The position numbers and the translations under genes are program-made. Shown in pieces: positions 1-11,187 of a DNA stretch of 64,000 bases. How positions within the stretch are numbered: the stretch's first letter is position 1; every line of letters starts with the position of its first letter. Origin of the DNA: Leptasterias polaris (taxonomy: Eukaryota > Echinodermata > Asteroidea > Forcipulatida > Asteriidae); NCBI GenBank assembly GCA_037783415.1, contig JAZGTN010000003.1, forward strand, positions 4,068,501-4,132,500, in the 5' to 3' direction. The notes beneath the pieces are model-generated. The model was not told where the DNA came from. It searched no databases and saw nothing but the letters and a program-made list of their open reading frames with translations.

Positions 1-252
1 TTCAACATTTTCTGTAAAGAATCATGAATTGAAATACATCTCATGATTGGTCGATTTGTTTCCAACAAATTCAACACTTTTTTTTGAATATTTTTGTAAC
101 ATTGGCAAAATTGGCAAATTTTTTGATTTGCAGTTATGGCTTTCCATAGTTTTCCAACCTCGGTTGGCAAAAACCATTGATCTCCATTATACTCACTATA
201 ATGGAGATCAATGGCAAAAACTCAGGCTGTGACGTTGCAATAGAAAGGTCTA
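1..252. repeat. Inverted-repeat element, AGACCTTTC-ended family, cut by window edge
   Basis: The right part of a MITE-like element, closely matching 11847-12198 and (reverse orientation) 43676-43982. It ends in GAAAGGTCTA, the complement of the TAGACCTTTC start seen in the 43.7-kb copy. It carries an internal hairpin around 173-215 (arms CCATTGATCTCCATTATA), also present at 12.1 kb but absent from the 43.7-kb copy. The left end lies outside the window. Confidence 0.75.
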
Positions 253-1134
253 TACGCGCTTGCCCGTTTCTACTGTTTGACCTCGGTGATGGCGGCCTAT
301 GCAAAGTGTCTACGCTATCGCCCATACTTCTCAGTGCTAATCTGTTCCAATGATGCATTTTTTTTACAGATTTATGATCTATTCATTTATGATTTAATTT
401 TATATTTTAACAAAAATTGACCCTTCATGATTATGGGGGGTGATGCTGATGTTATCGTCTTGGTCCACACTCAGGTACTTTAGGCCTGATTCCTGATGGC
501 AATTAGTGGCATTAAGTCCGAAGTGTTGATACTGGAAGCCAATATCACCGTGTGTTGACAGGGTTTCACACCACTTTGTATGAGCTTCGGAAGACTGGGC
601 AAAAGAAATAAAAGAACGAATAATTCCTATGAAAAAGGGAAGCTTTATTTCAATAATTGATCAATTATGAACCAATTCCCATGAAATGGGCAAATTGAAC
701 GGCGCTCAAGTCTGCAAGTGCAGGCCCAATTTCATGGCTCTGCTTACCACGGCATTCTGCGCTTATGGTCTATAATTACAGGGAGTCATAAGTGCAACAT
801 TCCGCGGTAAGCAAGGCCATGAAATTGGTCCCAGTCCGGCAGTTAATTTTCACAAACAATAACACTATCCCCTCCTAGTTTAAGGCAGGTAAAGGGGAAC
901 TTTAGACCGCTAGGTAGCAGTAGACATACCGAGTAATTTCCGTGAACTACAAAGTTCGTAAGCGTGCGTTAGCTTACAGAATTTACAAGGTTTAGACTGC
1001 GTTAATGGCTTATGATAACCCAAAGCTTCTGTCGAAACTCTGCAAAGTCATAATCTTTAACGTGTATACTATGATGTGCGGCAGAGAACATTCCCAAACT
1101 TCAATACACTCTTTTACTCTTTTCAAAACAGAAG
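253..1134. other. Intergenic; one GGGCCC-type hairpin remnant at about 727-833
   Basis: No convincing exon seen. At 727-833 there is an inverted repeat whose ends read GGCCCAATTTCATGG and CCATGAAATTGG. This is a diverged relative of the GGGCCC hairpin family found elsewhere in the window. Confidence 0.5.
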
Positions 1135-1364
1135 TATAGATAGGTTGCAGTATGACGTAAGTCGGCCATCTTTACGGGCAATTTGGAACACACAGTCATG
1201 CGTTACGCGTGAGAACGGCGTGCAGCACGCGCACATTTCACCAAACTCATTGCATGATTGGTTAATGATTGACGCGGCTGCGTTAATAATTTGAGCGCTT
1301 GACGCGCCTGCAAGCCAAAATGCGATTTGCCCGTAAAGATGGCGTCTACTGGGAACTATCTATA
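1135..1364. repeat. MITE-like inverted repeat, about 230 bp
   Basis: The ends are TATAGATAG at 1135 and CTATCTATA at 1356-1364. Inside them are long complementary arms (GCCATCTTTACGGGCAA near 1165 and TTGCCCGTAAAGATGGC near 1327). No coding capacity, consistent with a non-autonomous DNA element. Confidence 0.7.
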
Positions 1365-1984
1365 GGCATCATCTCCTAAAAACCTCTAAAGAATCCCTGG
1401 GATTCCCAGAACACAATGTAGACACAATAAGGGGGGGGGGGGGGGGGTGGGGGTGGTACACCGTGTAACTAATCTAACCCCAAAATATTGTCGTTGCAGC
1501 CAAAGTCTAAAGCCTTACAGCCACAACTATATATTAAAGGGACACACCGGTTACCTGTTTACGTAATTTAGTCATGTAGAATCAAAGACAATTATTTCTA
1601 GATGGTTTTTATATTTTTTGTATACAAAAATATCACGTAATTAACGAGAAATGACCGAAAAAACAAAAGCGGTCAAAGGTCACCGTATACGCTTTTCCAG
1701 CCGTTGCAAGTGTCAGATTTACGGGACACATGCATTATGCAATGTTGCAAGTGTTTTACTACGACAAGGCATGAGGATCCAGTCCACGTTATCCATCTGA
1801 AAGTGTGTATAAACAACGGACACGGAAACCAGTCAACTCCCCCCCCCCCCAGCAAACTCGCCAATTACAAGTCCCCAACTACAAAGTCGCCCCTAGCAAA
1901 GTCGCCCGCTCACATACAAACTCGTCCCCTCTCAAAGTCGCCCCTCACATCACAAAGGAATGTAACAAATTGGTGTGATCGGAC

Positions 1985-2400
1985 TTCAGGGGAACGAAAG
2001 CTATCTTGAGTTTGAGGGAACAAAATTAGCTATCTTGAGGGAACGAAAGAGGAATTCTGGAGAACAAAATCTCATAGCGAGAGAACGATAGCGTATTTTT
2101 AGGGAGCGAAAGCATATTTCGGGTGAATGAAAGTATATTTCGGGCAATAAATTCAAAGTCGTAAAATCGAAAGCTTTTTTTTAAGGAACGAAATCTCCTT
2201 TCGAGGGAAAGAAAGCGTATTTTAGGGAAGGAAAGCATATTTCGAGGGAACGAAAGTATATTTCTTGCGAACAAAATCATATTTCGAGGAAACTAATGCG
2301 TATCTTCAGGGAACGAAAGCGTATTTCTGGGGAACTTAATTGTAGTTCGGGGGAAAGAAAGCGTGTTCAAGGGAACGAGAACCTATTTTATAGAAACAAT
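1985..2400. repeat. Degenerate tandem array, unit of about 21 bp
   Basis: Repeats of a motif like GAGGGAACGAAAGCGTATTT, diverged and mixed with indels. On the minus strand it translates into a repeating seven-residue pattern (RNILSFP / RNMLSFP). A preceding run (1860-1955) repeats AAGTCGCCC. Read as satellite-like DNA, not a gene. Confidence 0.7.
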
Positions 2401-3567
2401 CTCATTTCGTTACCTAGAAAAACACACTGCGTTCACAAATTGAAAAATAATTTTTTGTGAGACAAAATTATATTTTCATCAAATTAAATAATATTTTGAG
2501 GAAATGAAATTATTTTGTTGGAATTTTGTGTGTCGAGGGATGCAATAGAAATTTCGAGTGAGGTTTTTTGTTCCCACCTTTTAATTTTTAATTTCTTTTT
2601 CACTTGTCCCTTCATCAGATCATCAGGGCTCCGTTTTTTGGTTTTTTGTTGTTGTGGGGGGGGGGCTCGTTTTTTGTCACGAATTGTTTGTCACGAATTT
2701 TTTTAAAACTAATTGTACCGTCAATATAAAAGTGGTAGTCCTATGTATTGACATAGGGCCTAAATCTTATTTAATTACCAAGAAATTCGGTACAAATCGG
2801 GTCAAGGAACGTACACAGAGCATTGAAAAGTTGCGATTTTGAAACAACGGATTTGATCAGCGAGGTGTACCGACTAGCAAACCCGCAATAACTACAACGT
2901 AGTTGGTGGTCTGGCTCGCATATGTTCATGAGCTTCCAGGTACAGCTATCTCTTGGCTAGTGGGTTTCCGTTGCCTACACTGCCGAGATACTCTCTGCTC
3001 GCAAGCGACACGACTGCCCCGTGTTACGTGTAGTACCCACGCTGTGCACTGTAAGACACGCTTCCGTTGCTCGGACTCTCTGAAATAAAATCTTACGTTC
3101 GACTTTTTGTATTATTTACAACTTGTATCCATAATTTGAATACTTATTTTTGTTTGTCAAATACTCATGAATTCTTGTTAAAAAACAGAGTTGAATTCGG
3201 TGTAGTAATTAATTTGTATACGGCTGGAAGTAAAACTAACTCCGAAGATCACGAGGGTTATCCGAACCAAAAAAGTGGTTCGGATAACCCATGTGACCTT
3301 CGTTTTTTGAAAAATGCTCAAAAACTACCAAAATTGATGGTTTCTTTTAGGAACCGTTCTTCTCCATTCCTGGAAGACCTCTGGAATCATGTTTTAGTCT
3401 ATTTTGTAGCCAAAATAACCCAACGAAGCCGGTGTGTCCCTTTAAGGGAAATCTGAAATACCCTCTCGTCGGGGCTGGTCAAATTGCCATCAACGTATAA
3501 AAAGGAGTCCGTTGCACAAGATCGCAGGAAATCTCCAAGAAGAACAAGACATCCTGGTACATTTCAA
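2401..3567. other. Intergenic, no gene recognised
   Basis: AT-rich sequence with a short hairpin at about 3256-3290 (arms GGGTTATCCGAACC and GGTTCGGATAACCC). Open frames here are short and resemble no family I know. Confidence 0.4.
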
Positions 3568-3574
3568 TAGATGG

Positions 3575-3710
3575 ATTGCACGTGACGTCATTGACCACCA
3601 TCTTTGATGAAAATGGAAAAGTGCACGCGTGTACGCGCTACGCACGACTCTCAGCCAATGAGCTATTCACGCGTGCACGTTTCATCAAAGATGGCGGCCA
3701 ATGCAAGGGG
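3575..3710. repeat. Palindromic element with TGACGTCA site
   Basis: The arms CATCTTTGATGAAAATGG/GTGCACGCGTG and CACGCGTGCACG/TTTCATCAAAGATG face each other around ACGACTCTCAGCCAATGAGC. A TGACGTCA (CRE-type) site lies at its left edge. Related in style to the 17.3-kb and 19.25-kb repeats. Confidence 0.6.
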
Positions 3711-4215
3711 TTTGTCATGTTATTTTCTCGAAGACAACCACTCTTAGAATAAATGTATATCTTTCAATCTTGCGTTTCCGAACTGCTCCTTTTTACATTT
3801 AGTAGAATGTTAGTCTGCAAGCTGTCTGTACCAATCTCCCGTGTGACAGATTCCACGTAAAGAGTCACGTCACATCTCGAGCCAAATCTCGCGTAGGCCT
3901 ATATTATTCGAACATTTCCGACTACTTGGGCCTTACCACAAACATTGCTTTAAATAAAAGAAACACAATTATCGCACGGTACGTCCCGACGTTGAATGCA
4001 CATGAGAATTGCATGCACAGTCTGTTGTACAGGAAACAGTTCCAACAGACAACCCCTCACTTAACATTTAAATAAATATAGGCCCATATCCTAACACATT
4101 TTCATACAATTTTCTTGGTAATAGTATAGACATTACTACAAATAAGTCTCTTGTGATACAGAATTGTTCCGTTTACAGTAGTGCAGTTGGTTGCCGACAA
4201 GTTGCCTTAAAGAAT

Positions 4216-4375
4216 GGGCCCAATTTCATAGAGCTGCTTAAGCACAAAAGGTAGCTAAATGCAACAAAAATACGCTTACCAGACTTAGGTTACAAGCCAA
4301 AATACCATGTCGCATGTACAATTTGTGACTGGTATTCTGCTCATTTGTGCTTAGCAGCTCCATGAAATTGGGCCC
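4216..4375. repeat. GGGCCC hairpin family, 160-bp copy
   Basis: Starts GGGCCCAATTTCATAGAGC and ends CATGAAATTGGGCCC, with the family interior (TTACCAGACTTAGGTTACAA, TGACTGGTATTCTGCTCAT). It sits about 140 bp beyond exon 2 of gene L. Confidence 0.85.
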
Positions 4376-4517
4376 TGTCTAGTGTGACTAGTCCATAGTG
4401 TGATTGCAATTATTCCCCAAGTTGATCCTCCTTTTGATGGAGATCAAATTAAAGAGGATCAGGACCCGCCTCATGGATGATCCGAAAACACAATAGAGCA
4501 GAAGCAAACCTTCTTAC

Positions 4518-4645
4518 CGGATCGGTGTTGAATCTCTGTACCGTAGTGTCACCTTGGACTCCTAGCCAGCCATTCGAAAACTCTATTTGCACCAATCCCG
4601 GAGCGCACGTATTGCACGGATTCAAATATATATTCGTAGTTCCAT
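4518..4645 (-). CDS. Gene L exon 2
   Basis: 128 nt, starting in phase 1 after ...TTTCAG and ending in phase 0 before GTAAGA. It encodes DGTTNIYLNPCNT... to FNTDP. The paralogous exon at 13316-13437 shares SNG-x-x-GVQG and the same phases. Confidence 0.75.
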
Positions 4646-6219
4646 CTGAAACAGAAAAGCAAAAAAAGTAAATGTTAATTTGAATCATATTCCTCCACCC
4701 CCAACTCTCTGAAGGATACGAAGCCGCCCAGGTCTCCACTACAAAGACACAATCAAGAGAAATAAAACATGGCGGGAATTGACATGAAGTCAAGGGCATC
4801 CCTATGCAACCCACACTGGAGAGAGGCTGCCAAGTAATGGAAGCAGTCTTCGCCGCTACGCAAATATGACAGCATGATGATGTCATATTCAGAGTTTATT
4901 GCATAACTTTTATTTCCACCGACCAGAACCCCCCCCCCCCCCACTCCCCCCGGATTATGAACTACACATGGACAATTTGGAATAATTTATGAGCCTTTGG
5001 TGTGGACTCTATGTTACTTCTAACAGGGGGGAAATGTCACCCTGTATATTGACTAATCTTTCTGCCGCATATAGGCCAATGGAGAGTTCTCCCACACTCC
5101 CCACAAGGGATCTCTCAGTCTCCCACAATCTCCACCACAGTTGCATCCCTGGGGAACACCCTGCACCCTGCAGCCGTTCAATGCCTTGAATTACACGGAG
5201 GCCACGGCCTCTATTGCCCCCTGGTCTTGGTTTCCTTGTTAGAAGATTCCCTTAGACTTTAATATTTTCGAATAGAAGTGCCCGTTGCAAAGATGACATT
5301 TTAGGCCTACTTTTAATATATGTGTTCATTTCATTTCAAGAGGACGGTCTAGCAGCCGAACATTGTAGCAATAGCGTGCTATTTATCCTCGAAACGATGT
5401 GTAGGCCTACATTTATGAAATTTAGGATTTGACACTTTGCTTGGTGGGAATATAAAAGTGAATTTTGCGGGGACACCATGTATTTTTTATATGAAACTCT
5501 CTGTGTGAGTTGGGGTGATTCTGAGAAGAAATGTGTAAATTCAATAGGCATAACATGTGCCAAACAAAAATTGGGTTGTTTCCTGTCTTCAGTGTAATGT
5601 AAAATTTCTCCTTGTTCATTATTAAGTAAAATTTTAAACACTGGCGCCCGCATTTTTTATTATTGACTATCGTACAATATTGTATCAATACTTTACCCTT
5701 ATAGTTGACTTTCATAGTGAGATTTGAGTGGGTGAAAACAATCAGTCTTACCACGTTTAAATACTTTGAAAACTTGAGTGATGTGAAGAATCCGGCCATG
5801 GCAACAATATCTTTAAAAAATAATAATAACTACTCAAAAACAGACCGTTCGATCTATTAAATTAAAGGGTAGCTTTACTTACCGAAGGAGACGGGTGCCA
5901 CACCTCTGACTGCACCATGGTTTGACATCGACAACATTTTTCTGGCTTTGACATTAAACAGTTTAACTTGATTACTGCATCCAACTAGTTCACGACGGCC
6001 CCGTGATGAGTGTGATTGGAGGCTCACTGCTGCCGGTAACTCAGCCTCCCCAGCCGGTGCTTCAAGTGAGTTTGGTTCTGGTCGGAGTTGACTCGACCCC
6101 GCATTAGGGTGGATTACGGAAAAACATACAATTTGGTCGGCGAAGAACACACAGAGTGAGAGCAAACTAAGTGTAGACATCTTCCAAAACGACGAAGCGA
6201 TCTTTCCGGAGTTTGCCAT
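4518..6219 (-). CDS. Gene L: secreted beta-trefoil/FGF-like precursor, two exons seen
   Basis: Minus-strand twin of the gene at 10851-15435. Exon 1 (5883-6219) encodes a signal peptide (hydrophobic LSLLSLCVFFA, residues about 17-27), a short pro-region rich in E, P and A, and a basic RGRR site at about 73-76 like those cut by furin proteases. The domain start follows. Exon 2 (4518-4645) encodes a middle stretch containing FSNGWLGVQG. The phases (1 then 0) match gene R. Residues 1-78 are almost identical to gene R, while the part after RGRR is only about 40 percent identical by eye. I could not firmly place exon 3; a weak candidate at 3764-3898 is discussed in the findings. FGF-like is an inference from fold pattern and exon structure. 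The gene may also be a decaying copy. Confidence 0.6.
5181..5300. repeat. Dispersed repeat, GGCCTTGAATTACACGGAGG family
   Basis: Shares GCCTTGAATTACACGGAGGCC, the 'gccc...tggtcttggt' middle and 'gaagtgccc' with copies at 28405-28600, 36655-36830 and 45105-45265 (inverted). Lies in intron 1 of gene L. Confidence 0.65.
5883..6219 (-). CDS. Gene L exon 1 (signal peptide and pro-region)
   Basis: 337 nt from ATG to a GTAAGT donor at 5882, phase 1. The start MANSGK is fixed by its match to gene R, including the AAAAATA-ATGG context. A stretch of about 100 nt coding for SSQLRPEP... to SLQSHSS is identical at DNA level to gene R. Identity stops just after the dibasic site. Confidence 0.85.
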
Positions 6220-6322
6220 TATTTTTCAAATTGTGTGTTTCGTTTCGTCTTTGAATGAAAACAGCGGAGAGAGTTTCAGACTTCAGAGTCAGAACTTTGT
6301 TGAAATGCCTGAAATCTCGAGA

Positions 6323-6329
6323 CTTTATA
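6323..6329 (-). promoter_or_regulatory. TATA box of gene L
   Basis: TATAAAG on the minus strand, 104 bp before the ATG. The surrounding block, including AACAGAACAATTCTTGGTGG further upstream, is conserved at the same place before gene R, which supports a shared core promoter. Confidence 0.6.
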
Positions 6330-6799
6330 CAGAATGGGTAAATGCCCACCAAGAATTGTTCTGTTCGTTGAAATTGCCATAGGGCGTAAACAAGAGCCAC
6401 GTGGGGGCCAATTCAGCAATAGGAAGATTTAAAAAAAGTTATGATGACATAAACTTAGTATACATTAATGAATTTGGGTTAAGTCATGAACCAGATTTTC
6501 TTGAAAGTTTTCTGAGAATAATGTGTCATTCAGAACTTGACATCCAGTCAGGAAATGGTTTAATCTCCCTGCTGGGTTCTCAACCTGGTAACACAAATAA
6601 TATAAAGCTACCCCCTATAAGGTGTATATACACACTTGTCCCAGACTCCCAGTCAATACTCACCGCCCCCTTCCCCCCCCCCACCCGGAGGGCTCGGTGA
6701 GGTATCCGTAACCATCCAGAGCGTCCATCTTGCCAGGATACATGTAAATTGTTTGACCTACATGTATATGACCATAAGACTACTTGTTTACACTTTTAA

Positions 6800-7045
6800 A
6801 GACAAAGTATACCTTTGATTTTTAGAACCGTTCGATTGTTTTAATCCTATAGTAGGCCTAAGTAAGTAAAATAATTATAACTAACCTGTGAACATTTCAT
6901 TTCAAAAGTTGGTTGCGTTTTTGAAATATCGCCGATAGTCCGGAGCGAATATGTCCACGCACAATCCCTGATAAATTGAGGAACCTTTCTGACAGTAACG
7001 TTTCTCAGATTCAAATTTTGGGGCATAAAAACTATGATCTTTTTA
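6800..7045. repeat. TTAA-target element, fragment
   Basis: TTAA at 6796-6799, then an inverted copy of the right part of the element at 56564-56934 (GAACCGTTCGATTGTTTTAA, ATTTCAAAAG, TTTTTGAAATATCGCC). The other end is missing. Confidence 0.65.
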
Positions 7046-8092
7046 CATCACCACATTTTATTACTTTGAAGTGAAATGTTTCTCAAATTATGCTATCGAA
7101 AACTGCTTTACTTATATACCCAATAAGTTTTGTATTACCATTAATTTTAAGAGTGATTATCAAACGTATACCTTCCCTTAATTTTAGTTTTATTTTTTAC
7201 AAGCGAACATTTAAAGGTTACATGATTTATTTGTGGAAAGAAACAAATAATAACAAACTAAGATTTCAGACGTCGGAAAGTTGCAGGGATGAAGAAACGT
7301 TCAAACCACCTGTTTGTAGACATTGCCTGTCATATATGGAAGGAATTGAAAAACCACTGGCGGCCGTTTATTCCATACAGTTATCTCCCTGGGGTGGATG
7401 ACCAATTTGTTTTCCTGGACCAACTGGGTCGAAACTTTTCAACGAATCTGGATTTAGTCCTATTGCATTTCCACACTTCAATTCGCACTAATTTCACTTG
7501 GATAATGATTAGCCTGACTTCTTTCGTATAGGGGTATTGGGATGGGGATGGGGACGGCCGGATTGTCGAGGGGAGTTCTAGGAGGAGTGACGAATCAGAA
7601 AGTCGTTCTGGCCGTGCGGTAGTTTCGTGCTACCACCGGGTACGGTCACCAGATCTTCTATACATGAAAGCTGGAAAAGTTGTAAAGTATTTTTACTTGT
7701 TGTTCGATCAACATTTTGACCAATATTGGAGTAGGTCAAGACCAAGAGAAAGACAGGGGAAGGGGAAAGGGGTGTAGTTATTGGTTGCTCTTGTTCTTTT
7801 AATAAAGAGGAACACAAAGCAGCGCCCACTTTCATAGCTCTGCTTTGATCAGGGCACCAGTAACATGTATCATTTAACGTGGTATTTTGGCTGGTAACCT
7901 TATCCTGGTCACTATTATGCTCAGATACCTTATACCTTCTGCGCTCCAGTAGCTCTATACAATTAGACCCAAGTTATCATTTCTGGTTTTCTTATACGCC
8001 AAAACTTTAATCAAAATAGTAATTATTCTGAATTGTATCTCACGTGCTGGATGGACACCGTCCCGTCTCCTGCACCCAAGTGATTGTTGTAT
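7046..8092. other. Intergenic between divergent genes L and R, no gene recognised
   Basis: Open frames at 7090-7401 and 7289-7531 have no recognisable family, no splice logic I could follow and no counterpart elsewhere. At 7826-7975 there is a badly eroded GGGCCC hairpin relative (TTCATAGCTCTGCTT ... CAGTAGCTCTATACAATT). Confidence 0.4.
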
Positions 8093-8358
8093 ACAGCAAT
8101 CCTTCACCGATCTTGAACTCTTGGTGGCAGCAGATATGCCTCCATTACTGCGGTGTACCTGGGTGGTACTGCGCTGCCTAGCGACTGGTATACGGTTTGG
8201 GCTACACGGCGATCATTTGATCAGTCGCGGGTTATTGGACTTTCACTTTGCAAATCGCTTAAACCCGTCGCTAGGCAGCGCAGTACCACCCAGGTACCAC
8301 CGCAATAATGGCGGTATCTGCTGCCACCAAGAGTTCAAGATCGGTGAAGGATTGCTGT
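8093..8358. repeat. Long inverted repeat, arms of about 92 bp
   Basis: Arms 8093-8185 and 8267-8358 are nearly perfect reverse complements (outer ends ACAGCAATCCTTCACC and GGTGAAGGATTGCTGT), separated by 81 bp. No coding capacity. Either a foldback/MITE element or a hairpin RNA source. Confidence 0.85.
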
Positions 8359-9640
8359 ATTGGACACTGACTCCGTGGGGGTGTTTACCCGTGCACCCGC
8401 TCTAAAAAATAATGGTTACATTGACAGTAATAATTGTAAAAATAATTGTCGCTGATTGTTGTGCAGGGGAATGAAAATTCATATCAGGCCTTCATTACTG
8501 ATTATTCAAATGTTGTTGCTGAGTAAGAAACATATCAACTAATTAAGGTTAGGCATTTCCCAATCTGCCCCTCCCCCCATTTTTCTTTTCTCGTCATCAC
8601 CCTCGTTGCTGTTTGGTTGATTTATTTACTTATATATTATTTCGGTTCAGGGTGTTGATTTGACTCCACATTAGGATGGTTAATAAAAAAATAATAAATA
8701 AAATAAAAATAAAAGAAACTCGTCGAGATGGTTGGCGAAGAACACAATGCCTTCAAAACCACGGTTTGTGATTGGGGTTCATCTTAGCAGTTGTTGTTGC
8801 TGTTTTTGGTATAGACTTTAACACTCAAACCATAGTTTCCCGAAAGAGCCAAATTGAGATAAACCAAACGTAATAAACATCTTTCCAAAAAGATTGAAGA
8901 AACTTCGTGCGAAATATTTATCTTTTTAAATTTTAATTTGTGCCTTCCTTTTACAGTCAAGATAGTTTGACAACGTAATTTTTAGGGCCAGGAATTTCAT
9001 GGAAAATCAGAAATTAAGGCTTTTTACATGACGTAAAGATGTTTTCGTGAAAACTAAAACCGCCTAAATGGGAGGAAAGTATTTTTCAGAAAAGTAGTTC
9101 CTTAAAAAATGTGCTCGAGCCAAATAGTTTTTCCATTTCGTGTCGATCACTGCGGGATACCTACCAAGTGGGGTCTTCTCAGATTCTTCGATTTTTCGGC
9201 TCAAGAAGACACATTTATCCAGCACTCCATTAACTATAATTATGGTCACAATGAGAAGCTCACGTGACCTGAAGTACAGTATGAAATCAAGTAGGATGGG
9301 AATGCAAAGGGACTTAGTCCGGATTCTTTGAAAGATGTTAATTGCTCTGACACACTGGTGGAAATAATAATAAGGTGCACTTTATGCTTCGGTTAAAATG
9401 AACGTTGCGCAGCACACATTTCACGAATCAATCTAAAAAACATTTAGCTAAACATTTTAAAATGAATAAATTCCAGTTATTTGTAAGTAATTCAATACAC
9501 GGACAATATTTCACAAGAAGATTAATTTTAGGAACATTGGATAAAAAAAATCTACCCCTCTACTTTTCAGCTGGGTTTGAGGAAACAAGGGTTACAAAAA
9601 TGTACCCCTTTTCTTTCTTGGTTTGAAGAACAAGGGATAA
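8359..9640. other. Intergenic, no gene recognised
   Basis: AT-rich. A short stretch at 8645-8760 (GGTGTTGATTTGACTCC, TGGTTGGCGAAGAACACA) resembles pieces of exon 1 of the flanking genes L and R, suggesting an old broken exon-1 fragment. Nothing else supported. Confidence 0.35.
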
Positions 9641-9644
9641 ACAA

Positions 9645-9775
9645 TTCTGTCCCCTCCTCCGGTAAATTAACATGTGCTGACGGAAGTTGAGTCAAAAGAG
9701 GGCGCTATCAGACGAACTTTCTACGCAACTCGCCGTATGGGGGGACTTCTCCAGGGGGCAGAATCTCAGAGGGAG
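9645..9775. repeat. Dispersed repeat shared with 38.1 kb
   Basis: Shares AAATTAACATG-GCTGA, AAAAGAGGGCGCTATCAGA, TTCGCC-like and CAGAATCTC with 38085-38285. There the same segment carries a long G-rich expansion; here only short G runs are present. Confidence 0.7.
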
Positions 9776-9859
9776 ACATACCTACATTTTCAATGGAAAA
9801 ATGAAGGCAATTAATTGCGTGAAAGTATCTGGCCGTACCGCTGAATTATTGTAAATAAG

Positions 9860-10036
9860 CTATCATGTACGTACATGATAGGCTAGTAATCGTGTACATA
9901 CACGATAGTTATCGTGTACGTACACGATAAGATAGATATAATGAACATAGTTATCTTGTTCGTACATGATAGTTATCATGTAAGTACATGATAGTTATCA
10001 TGTAAGTACATGATAGTTATCATGTATGTACATGAT
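9860..10036. repeat. Tandem array of about seven short palindromes
   Basis: Units of about 22 bp, each a self-complementary sequence centred on GTACGTAC or GTAAGTAC. Perfect 22-bp palindromes lie at 9860-9881 and 9909-9930. Some units use the arm ATCATGTAC and others ATCGTGTAC, with the matching change in the opposite arm. Located about 820 bp upstream of gene R and 3.6 kb upstream of gene L. Confidence 0.9.
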
Positions 10037-10728
10037 CTGAACAGGATTTTGCTATTCATGTGGCGGTACATAATTCTTCTTTTTATACAAACCGAGTTCA
10101 TGATTTGGAATTATTTTGTTTCCGAGTTTAATGTGTCCTGGCTGAATGACTCCAAATGATTACCCCAGCCTCCCCACCCCCGAAAAGGGGTGGGGGTAAA
10201 CAAAACAATAACAAACCAGAATCAAACCGTGGAGCCTTGACTTGGGACGGTATTTCTAAATAATGGTTCGATACCGGAAGAAACTTGCAAGGCTTGTAAG
10301 GCCCGGTCAAAGCTTGATTCGAAGAAAAGTGACGGGAGTGAGATTTCGATCTTCAAGAAAATCTGGTATTTAACTCACACATTGAAGCTTCGCTCATGTT
10401 TTTAACTGCATACTTATAACACTACCCTTCTTTGCACGGTGGATCACACGAAGCTAAATTGAACCCCCCCCCCCCCCCCTCCCTCCAGCATGGCGACTCG
10501 TTTTAATTGCTTCCTATTGGGAATTCAAACGAAGAAAACTTAATATTTCGTAATATTTTTTCTAGGTAGGCCTATGAAATACAACAACAATATTTTCCTT
10601 ATATAAGTCTCAACATCTTGGAGGAAACCGTCACAGTAGCTTCTGATTCTGACGGCTGTAATCTCCTCACCATCTCCGTGGCAATTTCAACCAACAGAAC
10701 AATTCTTGGTGGGCATTATTCCATTCTG

Positions 10729-10735
10729 TATAAAG
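10729..10735 (+). promoter_or_regulatory. TATA box of gene R
   Basis: TATAAAG 116 bp before the ATG at 10851, inside a block (GGCAATTTCAAC to GAGATTTCAGGCATT) conserved with gene L. Confidence 0.6.
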
Positions 10736-10850
10736 TCTCGAGATTTCAGGCATTCCAACAAAATAACGGTTCTGACTATAACAGTATAAGGTCTGAAAAT
10801 CTCTCCGCTTGTTTCATTCAAAGAAGAAACGAAACACAATTTGAAAAATA

Positions 10851-11187
10851 ATGGCAAACTCCGGAAAGATTACTTCGTCGTTGTGGAAGATGTCTACACT
10901 TAGTTTGCTCTCACTCTGTGTGTTCTTCGCCGACCAAATTGTATGTTTTTCTGTTAGCCATCCTAATACGGGGTCGAGTCAACTCCGACCAGAACCAAAC
11001 TCACTTGAAGCACCGGCTGGGGAGGCTGAGTTACCGGCAGCAGTGAGCCTCCAATCACACTCATCACGGGCCCGTCGTGAACTAACGGACTGCAGTAGAG
11101 AGTTAAAAACACTTTTTAATCACAGATACAGTAAATTTTTGTCGGTGTCTGACAGTACAGTTCAAGGTGTAGAACCTCACTCTCCTG
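10851..11187 (+). CDS. Gene R exon 1 (signal peptide, pro-region, domain start)
   Basis: 337 nt, ATG to a GTAAGT donor at 11188, phase 1. Same length as gene L exon 1. Pro-region DNA is almost identical to gene L; after CGTCGTGAACTA the two diverge. Confidence 0.9.

Noticed and set aside
6401..6700. 99-aa plus-strand frame upstream of gene L
   Set aside because: Lies in the promoter region of gene L, contains a C-rich low-complexity end and shows no family similarity.
7090..7531. Protein-coding exon in the region between genes L and R
   Set aside because: No recognisable domain, no splice partner and no counterpart; open frame of chance length in AT-rich DNA.
9860..10036. CRISPR-like array
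   Set aside because: No spacers: palindromic units are directly adjacent, and the genome is eukaryotic.
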